Source: Ettlia oleoabundans
Taxonomy: Eukaryota; Chlorophyta; Chlorophyceae; Chlamydomonadales
DNA length: 64,000 nucleotides
NCBI GenBank assembly: GCA_019693395.1
Contig: JAAMXP010000762.1
Location: forward strand, 1-64,000
Direction of reading: 5' to 3'
Made by a program: the position numbers and the translations under genes. This document shows, in pieces, positions 51,835 to 63,830 of the stretch; within the stretch, counting starts at the first letter, position 1, and each line of letters begins with the position of its first letter. The notes beneath the pieces were generated by a model, which searched no databases, was not told the origin of the DNA, and saw nothing but the letters and a program-made list of their open reading frames with translations.

Positions 51835-52695
51835 GGCGGGCAGAGATTTGGGGTGTGTGATTCACCAAGTAAGCTGGCCTTGTTTGATGACAAGGTGGCA
51901 GAAGGGGTGAAGGCGCTTGTCTAAAGGGGCAGGAAGTTGTGCAGGGCTTCAATCAATGTTGTCGCGGTAATCGAACAGGCTGCTGCTGGTGTCGTTGTTG
52001 TTGTCGTCGTTGCTGGCACCGGTGTCTTCGGCAGTGATGTCTCCGCTCAACTACGTGTCTTAAGGCTCTGCAGCATACCAGGGAGGCTAGAGAGCATTGC
52101 CATTTGCCTCAATTGGTCGTTGTCGGAAGTGACGGCAGCTGCAAGTCCCGGCACCCGCAAACCACCTGTGAAATCTGCCTGGCGCGGCAACGCGTGCACA
52201 GGAGCACTCCTGAACTCACCTGTATGCGCTATCAACGGTCAACATAGCTCGCTCGGGGGTGTGCAAGGCTCTAGGAGCGCACCATGGTTCGAGTGGAGTC
52301 TGGTCCTGCAGCAGACACCCCTGGCAGGACCTTCGTGAGTATTGCAGTCATTGCTTGCACGATGAGAGACAGCCACGGATGCCGAAGAACCAGACGAGGG
52401 CCTTCAGGAAGGGCACAGGTAATGGAGCAACTCGCCTTGATTGTAGAGTTCAGCCGTCGATGTGTGCCGCACCGAGACGATCGCAATGTCGAGACGAAGA
52501 ACCAACTGTGCCCACAGCACAGCAGGGCGCCGAGGGCGCCAAGGATGGGGAGCCTTTCTAGTGCATGCATATGTTTTGGGCTCCTGAGTTGCTGTAGTCG
52601 TGAACACTGTCATCGCGCTTTTCAGACTCCCGCCGCCGGCACTTCCCCGCCCTTCAACACCTCTGTGCGGCACTTCGCAACCAGGACCCGCGCCA
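51835..52695. promoter_or_regulatory. 861-bp divergent region, GTPBP1-like and DDX47
   Basis: Both promoters lie here. An in-frame extension upstream of the DDX47 ATG begins with GTG at 52600, so a 5' UTR or an upstream exon is possible. No coding similarity is seen. Confidence 0.5.
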
Positions 52696-55600
52696 ATGGC
52701 GCCACAGGGCAAGGCTCTGAATGAGGAGGAGCGTGCCAAGGCCGTAACCGCCTTCGAGAAGCTAGGCATCTGCACGCAATTGGCGGAGGCGGCGGCGGAG
52801 TTAGGCTGGAAGTCTCCCTCCAACATCCAGGAGCAGGCAGTGCCTCTGGTGCTGCAAGGTAGGTGGCATGCAGGAAGTGGAAGGTGAAAGCAGGGGAGAG
52901 TAAGGCACTCCCTAGCAAATCAGCCAGCAAACTGCCCTGGTACGCGCTGCCGGCAACGCCTTTGCGGTGGGCAATCATCGTTTCAGCTGCCTGCCTGCTG
53001 TTCTGCAGATAAGGATGTCATAGGCCTGGCACAAACTGGGTCCGGCAAGACAGGTGCATTCGCGCTACCAATCCTGCAGGTATGCAAGGCTGAGGATCGA
53101 TGCGCACGTTCCTGGGTGCTGGTGTCCTGGCTCTGCCGGTTGTTTGTGCCTTTGCGCTGGCTGCACATTATTGCCTGAGTGCCTGCCTGCCTACCTGGCT
53201 GACTGACTGAATCTATGTCGCTTTGTATAGTAATTTATTACTTGCTCTTGGGCCCCTGCCCCTGCTGTTACCTGCTCATGAGCCCTTGCCCCGCCCCCGG
53301 GGTTCCTTCTGAACCTTGTTACACCGCCCCCATAGTTTGGCCACCAATACACGCGCATCCCCACCCAACCCAACCCCTCCCCTCTTTCCTAGTTCATTTG
53401 CTCTGCAGCACCTTCTTGACAAGCCCCAGGCTCTTTTTGCGCTGGTGCTGTCGCCGACACGCGAGCTGGCTATCCAGATCTCGGAGCAGTTTGAGGCGCT
53501 GGGGGCGGGCATCGGCGTCAAGTGCGCGGTGCTGGTGGGAGGCATAGACATGATGGCGCAGGTGGGTGGGTGGGCTGCACAAAGCTCTGCAAGGGTGGGA
53601 CGAGATGGAGGATGAGGGAAGGGGAGGGTGCAGGAAGGGAGGGCATGAGGGCTTCGGAGGGGTCGTGGTGGAATTAGGATTGCTGCAGCGCTGGCGGAGC
53701 GCTAAGCGTTGTATGAGGAGGAGAAAGAACTGCGGTGCAGGCAGTGCCGCTCCTACGATCATGCCTCTTGCCATCACATCCTGCCCCTCCTTTCACCCCA
53801 CTGTATGCACCCCTGCCTCTGCCTGCTACCCGCCGCCCACAGGCCATCGCACTTGCCAAGCGGCCGCACATTATCGTCGGCACGCCCGGGCGTGTGGTAG
53901 ACCACCTGTCCAACACCAAGGGTTTCAGCTTGAAGAGCTTGAAGCATTTGGTGCTGGACGAGGCTGATCGCCTGCTCAACATGGATTTTGAGCAGGAGAT
54001 TGATCAGATACTCAAGGTCATACCCAAGGTGAGTGAGACTGCTGCAAATTATGACCCTTGCACTACGCCCTTTCTGCTTCTAAGAATACGTTCTGTGCAT
54101 GGTGCCGCACCGTTTCTGCTTGTCTGCGATGTGCTGTATTGCGATGTGCAGTGTGGCACCATGCCATGCGGTGCAGCACAGTGCGGTGAGGGTGGCTTTG
54201 CATCGCACACCATGCTGTGGGAGTTTGTGCCAATCTTGCAGTTGCTGGGCTGAGACAAGTTGTGCAGGTGCCCGCCTGCTGGGGCCAGCCGCCCACCTCG
54301 TGGGTTAGAGAGGGTTGGATTCAGAGAGCCTTCTGCTAAACATCCCTCCTTTACCAACAGCCTCCCATGCATCCAGAAAACATACCTCCCAAGCCCATCA
54401 TGTCCCTCGCCCTGTGGTTGTGTGCAGGAGCGGCGCACGCAGCTGTTCAGTGCCACTATGACAAGCAAGGTGGCCAAGCTGCAGCGCGCCTGCCTGCGCG
54501 ACCCGGCCAAGGTGGAGGTTGCCAGCAAGTACAGCACAGTGGACACTCTGAGGCAGCAGTACATGTTTGTGCCCGCAAAGTACAAGGACTGCTACCTCAC
54601 CTACCTGCTCACCGGTGAGCCAAGGACGGGGGCAGGGAGGCAGGGAGGCACTGTGTGAGAAGCTGGGGAGGCATGCCACCATTGAGGTGCATGTGGCTTG
54701 TAGTTGTGGGGTCTGGGGTTTGTAGGCTGCGTATGTACTCTCCTTGCTTATCCATTCCCTCGCCTCCCTCCCTCCCTGCTCCCTCCCTGTTACCCCTCTC
54801 TCTCTCTCCATTAGAGCTAACGGGCGCCACCAGCATCATTTTCACCCGCACCTGTGACTCCACCCGCAAGATTGCCCTCATGCTGCGCAACCTGGGCTTT
54901 GGCGCCGTGCCCATCCATGGCCAGATGAGCCAGCCCAAGCGCCTGGCCGCACTTAATAAGTTCAAGGTGAGTCGCAGGCAGCCGGGAGTAACACTCCGGA
55001 GCTGTATTCCACCGGTTGGTACTGGTCAGTGCTGAGTGCTGTTGCGTGACAATGCAACTCTGAAAGTGGGCCACAGGGGCAGCTGGGCAATGATCCTGTC
55101 CCTAGATTGCTGCAAGGCGAGTTTTGCTGCCCTGCAGCCTGCTCACCTGCCCCTCTACTGATTGCACTTTTTATGCAAGCCGCATGCCCCTCTCTGAATT
55201 GCCGCCTCACCTCCCTCCCTCTCCTCCTCACTGCTGTTTCCCCCCTCTCGCTCCGCTAATCGCAGGCGGGTGACCGCAACATTTTGTTGGCCACCGACGT
55301 GGCCTCTCGCGGCCTGGACATCCCCTCGGTGGACGTGGTGATCAACTACGACGTACCCACCAACTCAAAGGACTACGTGCACAGGGTGGGGCGTACCGCA
55401 CGTGCCGGACGGTCGGGACGCTCCGTCACGCTAGTCACCCAGTGAGTGATGCTGGGGGGGCTGTCCGGTTGGGGCATGGGGTTGGGCGCAAGATTGGGGG
55501 CTTGGGTGGGCAGGGGGCGCGCTGAGCAAGAGGGGCAATCGGCCACACAGTGGGGTGGCCCAGCAAGAGTGGGCAATTGAGGTTGGTCATGGGTTGACAA

Positions 55601-56244
55601 CTCCAGCCAGCCAGAACGAAGACGTCGAATGTTGCTGCTGTAGGTGTGTGGCATGAGGCAATGCAAGCCTTGCCCATTGACAGCATTGGCCTACGTCGGC
55701 TGGCCTGCATTTCGTTTCAGCGATTGCAGCTGGATTCGGCATCAATCCCTGGAGTCCATTTCAGCACTCTGCATGCTTTGCCCAGCAACCTCTGGCACTT
55801 ACCTAACAATTTCCTGGAAGCTGCAGGTACGACGTGGAGCTGTACCAGAAGATTGAGGCGTTAATTGGGCTGAAGATGGAGCAGTACCCCTCCGAGCAGG
55901 AGGCGGTACTGGTGCTGCTGGAGCGGGTGGGCGAGGCGCAGCGCATAGCAACCATGCAGGTCAGCAAAGTAGGGGGCACGAGGCTGCTCAACTTTACGCT
56001 TTCAAGGGTGGTGTGACTGCAATGGTCGGCACCCTGGTTTAATTCTGCTCCATGACCAAGGTACCAAAACCACTGCCAGCACCATACTCGCACAGCGATC
56101 CCGCTTGTGGCTATGTTGCAGATGAAGGAGAGCGAGAAGGGGAAGAAGGGCAAGCGCAAGGGCGGCGGAGACGATGGTGATGATGACCAGCAGCTCATGC
56201 GGGCAGCGGCGGCCAGGGGCTTCAAGAAGCAGCAGCGGAGATGA
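52696..56244 (+). CDS. DDX47: DEAD-box ATP-dependent RNA helicase DDX47/RRP3
   Basis: A nucleolar helicase needed for 18S rRNA maturation (yeast Rrp3, human DDX47, Arabidopsis RH10). The nine exons are 52696-52858, 53009-53079, 53409-53561, 53843-54028, 54428-54614, 54815-54966, 55266-55441, 55827-55959 and 56122-56244 (447 residues). Motifs in order: Q motif ([15 protein letters not shown]), I AQTGSGKT (62-69), Ia PTRELA, Ib [65 protein letters not shown] and [15 protein letters not shown]. The wording around motif II and [10 protein letters not shown] is specific to the Rrp3/DDX47 group. The C-terminus is basic, ending GFKKQQRR, with a GDDGDDD run. Confidence 0.96.
54794..54809. repeat. (CT)n run before a DDX47 splice acceptor
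   Basis: A short CT repeat serves as polypyrimidine tract before the TTAG acceptor of DDX47 exon 6, which begins at 54815. Confidence 0.7.
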
Positions 56245-56661
56245 CCCCGGCTGGGTCATAAAAGCAAGCTGTTTTTGCTGAACCATCAGCCCAGCACACT
56301 TTGCACTCTTTATTTCATGACACGTCCCGTTTCATATTTTGCTACTCATTCCCGCTCCAGCTCCTGCCCCGCATTCCTGCTCAATGTTCTGGTTGCTACC
56401 GTTGCCTGCGATGCCATTTGCGAGCCCACCTGACCTGCCTGACTGCCGCAGCTGCTTGTTCCTATGTGGCCAAGCAGACCAGCTGCTGAGTTTGCCAATG
56501 CTCTGGTTGATTGCAGCTGAGGCAGCCAGCTGGCTTACACACGCATGAAAATTGGAAATGAAATTGCAACAGTCAGATAGTGATAGTCAGGGCAAACTTT
56601 GGTGGTAAAGCATGGTTGGCAGCAAACACAAGACCTCCTGCAAGCCGCCAAGCAGCATCAC
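56245..56661. other. Convergent intergenic region
   Basis: It holds the 3' UTRs of DDX47 (+) and the Lys/His-rich gene (-). No gene is seen. Confidence 0.55.
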
Positions 56662-57883
56662 TCAGTCACTCTCGCTCTTCTTGTCCTTGTGGTGGCGCTT
56701 GCGCCGCTTGTGCCTGTCGTCGGATTCACTGTCGCTGCTTCTGCTGCTTGACTCACTGCTGCTGCTATCACTGCTGCTGCTAGAATCACTGTTGCTGCTG
56801 CTGCTACTGTCTGCATGGCAGCCAAGGCGCGCGGGGGAGTGGTGCAAGAATTGAATGGCAGAACCTTTGCAAGGCTTGCTTTTACGGGAGAAGGAAAGGG
56901 CACACTTTGTCAAGGGCGCAACCCTCACGCATGCCCCCTGGCACCACATAATGTAGACACCCACCGCTGTGCTTCCGTTTCTTCTTGTGCCGCTTGTGCT
57001 TGTCCTTTTTATGTTTGTGCTTCTTGTGCTTGTCCTTCTTGTGCTTGTGCCGCTTCTTCTTGTCCTTCTTCTTCTTCCCTTTGCCGCTGTCAGCCGCCTG
57101 CCGCATGCGTGTGCATGTGATGCAAGCCATGCGAGCAGTGCAGCCGAAACAAGCAAGAGGAGAAGCAGCCTGTGAGTGCAACGCTGATATTAGCAACCAT
57201 TCCAAGCCATGGCTACAACAGCACACGCCGTTGCCACCAATCGCACTACACTGCTTTGTTCCAGGCACAGCCAGTTGCGACGACTGTGCACGTGCAGCGG
57301 CTCACCCCCTTGCCGCCCACAGCTGCAGCCGCTGCCGCAGCCTCCAGGCGCTGCTCCCACTCCAGGTGCCTGTAATGAGAGGGACACCACGAGTGAAAAG
57401 CTCGCTTTACGAACCAGGCGATTGCCAGCGGAGGATGCGAGCAGGGCAGAGGTCCCTGCCCAGGTCCAGTAGGGCCTAAGTAGCGGGGTTATGTAACACA
57501 CACTTATCACAGAGCGGGCTATCATGGCCAGGCTGGTGGCTGCCCGTTTCGTCGCCTTGCACCCACCCGGCCTTCTTGTCGACATTGCGCCTCATGGCCT
57601 CAGCCAGGCCCTTGGCAAACTCGGCCCGAGTCTCATCTGCCACCTGCAGGAATCTTATGAATATATCAACTCAGGTTCCCTGAGTCACAAACGCTCCCTG
57701 AGTCGCAAGCAGCAACGGCTGGTGGCGGTAACCGGGGCATAGGCGGCGCGGCATGTCGGTCGACGACGGGCGCGTCTTCTCTGATCCAAGTCATTCAAAG
57801 ATCATCCAGGCGCAACAACCGGCGTCCCTGGCGGGCTCCACCTTTGGCAAGTCAGGTTTATAGCCTGGAAGACGGTGAGCCAT
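56662..57883 (-). CDS. Small Lys/His/Ser-rich nuclear protein
   Basis: The five exons are 57883-57842, 57643-57567, 57369-57306, 57097-56965 and 56810-56662 (154 residues, phases consistent). The N-terminus MAHRLPGYKPDLPK and the next exon (ADETRAEFAKGLAEAMRRNV) look conserved and helical. They are followed by HLEWEQRLEAAAAAA. Exon 4 is almost wholly Lys, His and Arg in short repeats around KHKKDKHKKH. Exon 5 is a Ser/Asp run followed by the basic end RHKRRKRHHKDKK and ESD. This composition resembles FAM133/NKAP-type and SR-associated splicing proteins of nuclear speckles, but no catalytic or RNA-binding domain is visible. The family is not identified. Confidence 0.68.
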
Positions 57884-58450
57884 GGTTTGTTTTGCGCTCC
57901 TAGTGGAGGTGAGGTCGCTCGTTAGCGACGCTTGCCCCTGCTGCCGCCTTGCGAGGTTTATTGGGAGGGCTCGCGCTTCTCGTGTCAACAGTCCAGGCCG
58001 CCTCCGTAGCTAATGCACGAAAGTTTGTTGCGGCATTACACTCCCGCTCTTCAGCTCGGTTGAGCCTGTTGCTGATCTGAGGTGGCGGTGGTGGTGCCAG
58101 CGGATGCCAACTGTCCCGCCCCAAGAAGGAAGCGAGCATGTCCAAGCATCTACAACGCTGAGAAGACTGTCTCCTGGAATGTGAGAAAGTCCTACATTTG
58201 TTACCAGGGGATGGGCATGAGCAGACACTCTAGACAGTCTACACTGAGTCAAAACAAATGATGCAGTTGGCAGGCACAGCCCACCCCTGCAGGCAAAATG
58301 CGACCACGTCCTTGCTTGCACACTCGGCTCTTTGCATGATGTCACATCCCACTACTAACATTACCACAATAACGGGGAATTTCACTTGCAAGAGAGCTCG
58401 GCACTCCAAACCGCCTGACGCCCCGGAGTCACCCAGCACCCTGTTCCCCT
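57884..58450. other. Intergenic spacer
   Basis: This lies between the PIG-T stop and the start of the Lys/His-rich gene, both on the minus strand. No coding sequence is seen. Confidence 0.55.
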
Positions 58451-61435
58451 TCAAAGCTCTCCGTGCTGCTCTGGCGCCTGGACCCGCACATGAACCAGCT
58501 GGTGCACAAGCATGTCCAGCTGGCGCTGCAGGTCCCGGTCCAAGTACACAGCCAGCACTGCCATCAGCAGGAGCAGCGCAACCACGCGGCGCAGCTTGCG
58601 CTTCCAAGCGGGGGGCCCCCCCTTGGCCACTGCCGTGCCTGCAAGCTCCTCGGGGCTTCTGCACCAGTAGTGCCGGGCACGGAAGGCAGATCGCGACCAC
58701 CAGAAAGATGGATCATTAGGTGCAGTACCATGCTTGCCCAAACAGTTGCAACGAGTCACACACAGCTCTGCAACGCTGGGCCACACTGCAGGTTGGTCCA
58801 ATGTGTAGGCCGGCCAGCCGGCGAGCCAGCTCACCTCAGCACCACGTTTGCTACCCCGCCCAGCAAGATGGCCAGCAGAGTGGAAGTAAAGCAGATGACG
58901 TTGAATGGCATGGAGAAGTCGGGGATCGGCAGCGGTATCAGCGTACCGCCAGTACTGCTGCTGTACTGCTGCTGCAGGCTACATGCTGAGAGAAGGCGCT
59001 GGAGCAGCGGCGGAGGGCCTGAGCTGCCATCGCCGCCGCTACCAATGCTTGTGCCGTGCATGCTGGCAGCATCCGCAGCGGTGCTGTTGACGCAGGCGGG
59101 CGGCACCAGGGTGGCCACAGCAGGCGGGATGTCGATGCCCCGGGAGGCATCAGGTGCATGGTCAAACACGCTGACGAAAGCCGCCCTGTAGTCAACCTGC
59201 AACCGCACCTCGTGCCAGCGCAAGCTCTGGCCGCCGCTGCTGGTGGTAGCGCTGCTGCGGCTGGTTCCAGTGTCATCAGCAGGCAGGTGCAGCAGCAGCT
59301 CGATAACTGCGGTGCGATCTGGCCGCACATCCACAGCCTGCCACACAAGGGCGGGGCTGCGAGGCTGCACCGGCTGCAATAACACCAGAACACAGCTACA
59401 TCAGCACTCATTCAAGTTGGAAGGAGGTGAGCCAACACATGGCCTTACTCCACTGCCATAGGCAACAGAGGCTGCCACCACAGCACGCGCTTCATAACTT
59501 GTTTCATAATGTGGAGAAGGAACTGCAGAGCAGGTAGCATATTCACCACACAGCTCCGCCTTCCACAGCCGCCTCACCTGCCCATTCAGCGAGACACGGA
59601 GGCTGTTTGCGTCAACCAGTAACTGCCACGGCAGCAGCTGCATCACGTGCAGCAGCGGCGACAGTGCCGCAGCAGCTGCGTCTGTTGGTTGAGCAGTTAC
59701 CGCTCTGACGCCCACCGCCAGCGTACCGCATCTGCTGTCTCTCTGCACCGCGTGCTGCACCACCTGCGGCGGCAGCTGATGAGGACGGATGTCCGTGCTC
59801 TTGTTTGTGCTGCTGCCACTTGCTCTGCTGCTGGCGGCAAGGAGATGCAGCAGGCTTCCTGGGAGGTCAAACTGCTGCTGTTGCTGCCGAGGTGGCTCAT
59901 GCCCATCATGCGACCAGTCTCTTTCCTGTTCCCGGTCTCGCACCACCTGCTGCCCCCCCGCCAAGTCACATACCAGCAAGGCCCCACCGGTTGCGTCCTT
60001 CCAGTCGCAGGCGCCCCGGCTGCTGCCGGCTGCCTCATTGAGGTGCTGGGGAGCGCCAGTGCCAGCGGCCACATAGAGCGATGTGCTGGAAGCTGCCGGG
60101 CAGGCTTCAGGGGGGACGCTCCCAAACACAGCCGCAAGCAGGCCCTTCTGCTGCCGCTGCTGCTGCTGCCCCTGCCCGGCTTGCTGTGCCTGCTGCAGTC
60201 CTGCTCCCGTACTGCCTGCCTGCTGTGGCAGTACTGCCATGAGCACCTGCCGAAGCTCCAGCCGCTCACTTCTGCCCTGCGGCTGCCCCAGGGAGGAGTC
60301 CGCCTGCCCCTTACTGCTGCTGCTGCTGTTGTTGGCTAGGGCACTGGCATGCTCCTCTTGCTGCGATACCCACAGATGCAGTCCTAGCGAGTGATAGGGG
60401 GCGGCCGCCAGCTGTAGCGGGTTCAGCAGCGCAGCCAGGCCGGCGTGGTGGCGGCATGGGAGCAGGCGCCGCCAGGCCGCCAGGTTCTCTGAGCACACCC
60501 CTTCATGTGGCAGCCAGGCATATACCTGACCTGAGCTGTGCCCCTGAGCCTGCTGCTGTTCACCATCAATTGCCGCTGCTGGCATGGCAGCTGCCAACGC
60601 CGGCTGCTGGTGAGCAAACCAGCCAACTGTCGGGGCCGCCATTACTGCAAGCTGTGGCACTGTGGCAACACCGGCACACAGCAGGCCTCCCAGTGCCTGT
60701 GTGAGTGCGGCATAGGCTGCCTGTGTCCCCCGCCTGCCGCTGCAGAAGGACACTTTGAGCTCCAAGCCAGGCGGCTTGGGTCCCAAGGTTGCGCCGACTG
60801 GCCCTGTCGCCACCTGTGCCTGCTGCTCCCAGTGCTGCAAGGTCAGACAGGCCGGGAAGCATGCGATGTGCACATCTCATTCTGTGATTGCATTGCTCAA
60901 AGATTCCAACCCAGCGTGCAACTGAAACGCGTGTTGGCCACTGAAGCACAGGCATGACCAGGCCAGTGCCACACGACTGCACCTCACCACGCTTGTCCTG
61001 GCTCCCGGAGCACCAGCAGATTCGTCAGTTACTGGAAGCACCACTTACCCAGCGACCCTGCGTGAGGGACAGCTCCAGCTGCTGCACTCCATATTGCTGC
61101 GCCAAGTGCAGCAGAGCCGACGGGAAGATCCCAGCATGCTCGGATTGCAGCGAAGCCGAGGCGCTGAACTCAAATTGTGCCTGTGCAGGACCTTGACGTG
61201 TTGTAAGACGAGTGCAGGCATATCGGACCACAGCTATGTGCCACGATACAGGAGCGAGCTCCACTTGTGCAAGCAGGGGAGGCGGCGGGTCCGCATAGCC
61301 ATCTGATCACTTTCGCACCAGCATACTTCCACCGCTCAACCCCTGCACAACGAGCTCCTCGGTGTAATTCTCTGCTCTGCTAAGCGTCAAAACGAGCGCA
61401 ATGGCGATGAAGCGGACCGCCCGCTTTGGCCGCAT
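58451..61435 (-). CDS. PIGT: GPI transamidase subunit PIG-T (Gpi16)
   Basis: A subunit of the ER-membrane complex that attaches GPI anchors to proteins. The five exons are 61435-61319, 61180-61049, 60834-59578, 59373-58835 and 58658-58451 (750 residues). The N-terminus MRPKRAVRFIAIALVLTLSRA is a signal peptide, followed by ENYTEELVVQGLSGGSMLAQ. Family landmarks: YGVQQLELSLTQGRW, CSENLAAWRRLLPCRHHAGL (the conserved Cys pair), LPWQLLVDANSLRVSLNGQ, and RGIDIPPAVATL with DFSMPFNVICFTSTLLAILL near the end. A final transmembrane segment (VVALLLLMAVLAVYL) precedes the short tail. The long exon 3 holds algal Ala/Gln/Ser-rich insertions, which make the protein longer than the human one (578 residues). 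Confidence 0.93.
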
Positions 61436-62838
61436 GGCAGGGGCGGAGAGGCTCGTGGGCGGCAGAAACAAGCATTGACACAATCACCAATACGTTGTGA
61501 TTTAACAAGCCATTGGGCGCTTGCCATGCTGGCAATTGAGGCGACTGTATTGCTATGTTGGCACTACCTCCATCAAGCTGAAGTCATAACTTGATTAATT
61601 TCTGTACTGTTAGAACATGGAAACATCAAACTGCCGGGTCCTTTCTGTGATCGTAGATAACCAGCCAGCTTCAATCGGCAACTACCCATTCTTCACCACC
61701 TGGCACTGATTCTCAACATACTCATATGAGGCCTGCTCAGCTCGCTCCATTGTTGCTGAAAGTGATCAGACCCTCTGGTTAATAAGACGGATTGCACTGA
61801 AACACTTGGTAGGGGTGTGCTGAAAAAGAGATAAACCATCAGCCTCTGCAGTTGCGTTTGTGGTGTAGCTGTTGTTTGCTGAACATACAGGGGGGCACTG
61901 CCGCGCGTCTCTTATATCTCGCACAGCCTCCAATGGCGTCAGCGACAACGCTTTGCTGCACGCGTCTGTCTGAGAAACGAGGTGTGAAGAGAGGCACACA
62001 ACGGGTGAACAAGGAGAGCCAAACCAGGGGCCAAACCTTTGCAGCGAAAAAGGGGTAGGGTAAGTTAGGGCAGGAGCCGATTGGCCGATTCCCCGTGCAG
62101 CATGAGCATGTATTGAGGCGTGCAGCGAGGAGGGGAGCAGATAAACAATGTGAGGTGGAAGGCACCACGCACTGCGGCAGAATCGGGGGAGGCACAGGGT
62201 TTTGGTACTGTTTGAAAGGATGAGTGGGACTTCTTCTGCCTCAGGCAGGTGAAAGCAGTGGGGTGGGGTGGTGTCAGTGGTCAAAAGGCGCTGCGGGTAC
62301 GCGAGTGACTCCCGCTGGCTTTGCGACGACATACCCATACTGACATATGGCAGCAGCGGGGGAGAGACGATTTGTGCTTGGACCGAGGGAATAGCAAGAT
62401 GACTCCCCCCTGCCAGGACCGGAGACAGGGCGTGCCCGAGGTGGAATGCCGGCAGCAGGCAGGGAGCATCGAATCGAGTTGAGATGGTGACACGAGGGGG
62501 TCCAGTAAGGACAACGGTGTGCCCCCACAAGCATGTGCAGCAAAAAGGGCGACGACACATTTTGCGACAACGTAACATACAGGGAAAAGACGCAGGCGGG
62601 GTGCGCCAGGCAAGCAGGCCCAGCCTGCCCGAAAGAATATGAAACTAAGTGGTTGACATTGGGCATGCGTATGTGTTGGTGTGCAGCGCCGCACTGGAGG
62701 CAGGTGGGTGGCCCCAAGTTGGTGAAAATGGGTCACAGGCACAAATAAGCCTGGCCCCCCAGCCCGCCATCCCACGTGGGGCTTGCGTGCGCGTTTCGGC
62801 TGCAAAGCCCCAGGCGGCGCTGCAGGGTTGTTGGGGGC
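61436..62838. other. 1.4-kb intergenic region
   Basis: This holds the PIG-T promoter and the 3' UTR of the CobW-WW gene. A 270-codon minus-strand frame (61766-62578) has no domain and is read as chance. Confidence 0.5.
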
Positions 62839-63830
62839 TCAAGCGCGCAGCGACACCAATTCACCGTCTGAACCCCTGCGCGGCTGCAGTGCACTGGGCT
62901 GCTGGTGGCTCGTCTGCGTGCTCTGCACCAGCGCGCATGCCAGGTGCGGGCGATCCCACTGCTTGGCGCCCGTGGCTGCATTCACATAGTAGGGCTGCTT
63001 GGTGCGCGGGTCCACATGCTCGGCCCACCCCTCAGGCAGGTCCACCCAGACGCAGCTGCGGAGGCCATCCGCCAGCGCCTGCACAGAAACATAGGCACGC
63101 CACAGGAAAATTTCCATAAACTGTTGCTAAAGTTAAGCCAGCCACATACCTTGCGGAGTAAATGTATGCCATCTCTTGCCACAGCTTCACCACAAGAGAA
63201 CCTTGCCACATCCTACAACGATGGAATGCTGAAAGACTGCCAGCACCAACCCTTGCTTGCCCAGCCCTTATCATCTCCTACCCTCCCTCATCCTGCCCTG
63301 CCCAATCACGTGCGATACACCTACATGCAACCCCACCCTCCTAGTGTACCTTTCTGTCCAGGTCCCGCCCAATGAAAACAATCTGGTTGATGAGCTCCTC
63401 CCCTGGCTGCCAGCCCGAGGCCGCGGGGCCAAAGCAGATGGTCTCATGCACACCCTGGAAAACAAACTTGGTCGCCTCCTGGCCCTGTCACAGGTGAAAA
63501 TGAGGGACAGCAGGACTAGGGAGGGATCACTTTCAAGTGCGCAACAATTTGTGCATGCAAACACCCTAGGAAATGCTGGAAGATGTGTCTGCCAACTTCG
63601 TTATCTCCGCCTATATGTTGCCCGACCCCCAGCCTCACCTTGATGCATAGCACGCCCTTGGACCTGAATATGTCCCTCGCCTTCTCTCCCAGCAGATCCC
63701 GCATAAACATGTTGAAGCGGTACTTGTCCAGGGGTCCCCGCGCCGTGATGCCCACGCTGCCCACACCCGACAAATCATGAAGCTTCTTGCGCCTCCTCTT
63801 GGGCTGTCGCTGCGCTGCTGCCACCGCGGC
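62839..63830 (-). CDS. CobW-family metal chaperone GTPase, C-terminal part, fused to a WW domain (5' part missing)
   Basis: The exons seen are 63830-63639, 63484-63350 and 63078-62839 (188 residues to the stop). The upstream exons with the GTPase domain lie beyond the window. The CobW C-terminal domain is recognisable: GVGSVGITARGPLDKYRFNM, then LLGEKARDIFRSKGVLCIK, then KFVFQGVHETICFGPAASGW, then INQIVFIGRDLDRKALADGL. CobW/ZNG proteins are GTP-dependent zinc or cobalt chaperones. The same last exon then encodes a WW domain, LPEGWAEHVDPRTKQPYYVN followed by AATGAKQWDRP, with both Trp, the YY pair and the closing Pro. A short Gln/Ser-rich tail follows. WW domains bind Pro-rich ligands. The basic RQPKRRRKKL just before the CobW domain is also unusual, since many homologues carry His/Asp runs there. 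Confidence 0.85.

Noticed and set aside
58463..59191. 242-codon plus-strand frame
   Set aside because: It is antisense to PIG-T exons 4 and 5, which have clear family similarity.
61766..62578. 270-codon open frame on the minus strand
   Set aside because: No recognisable domain and a Cys/Ser/Pro-rich mixed composition. It sits where the 3' UTR of the CobW-WW gene is expected.
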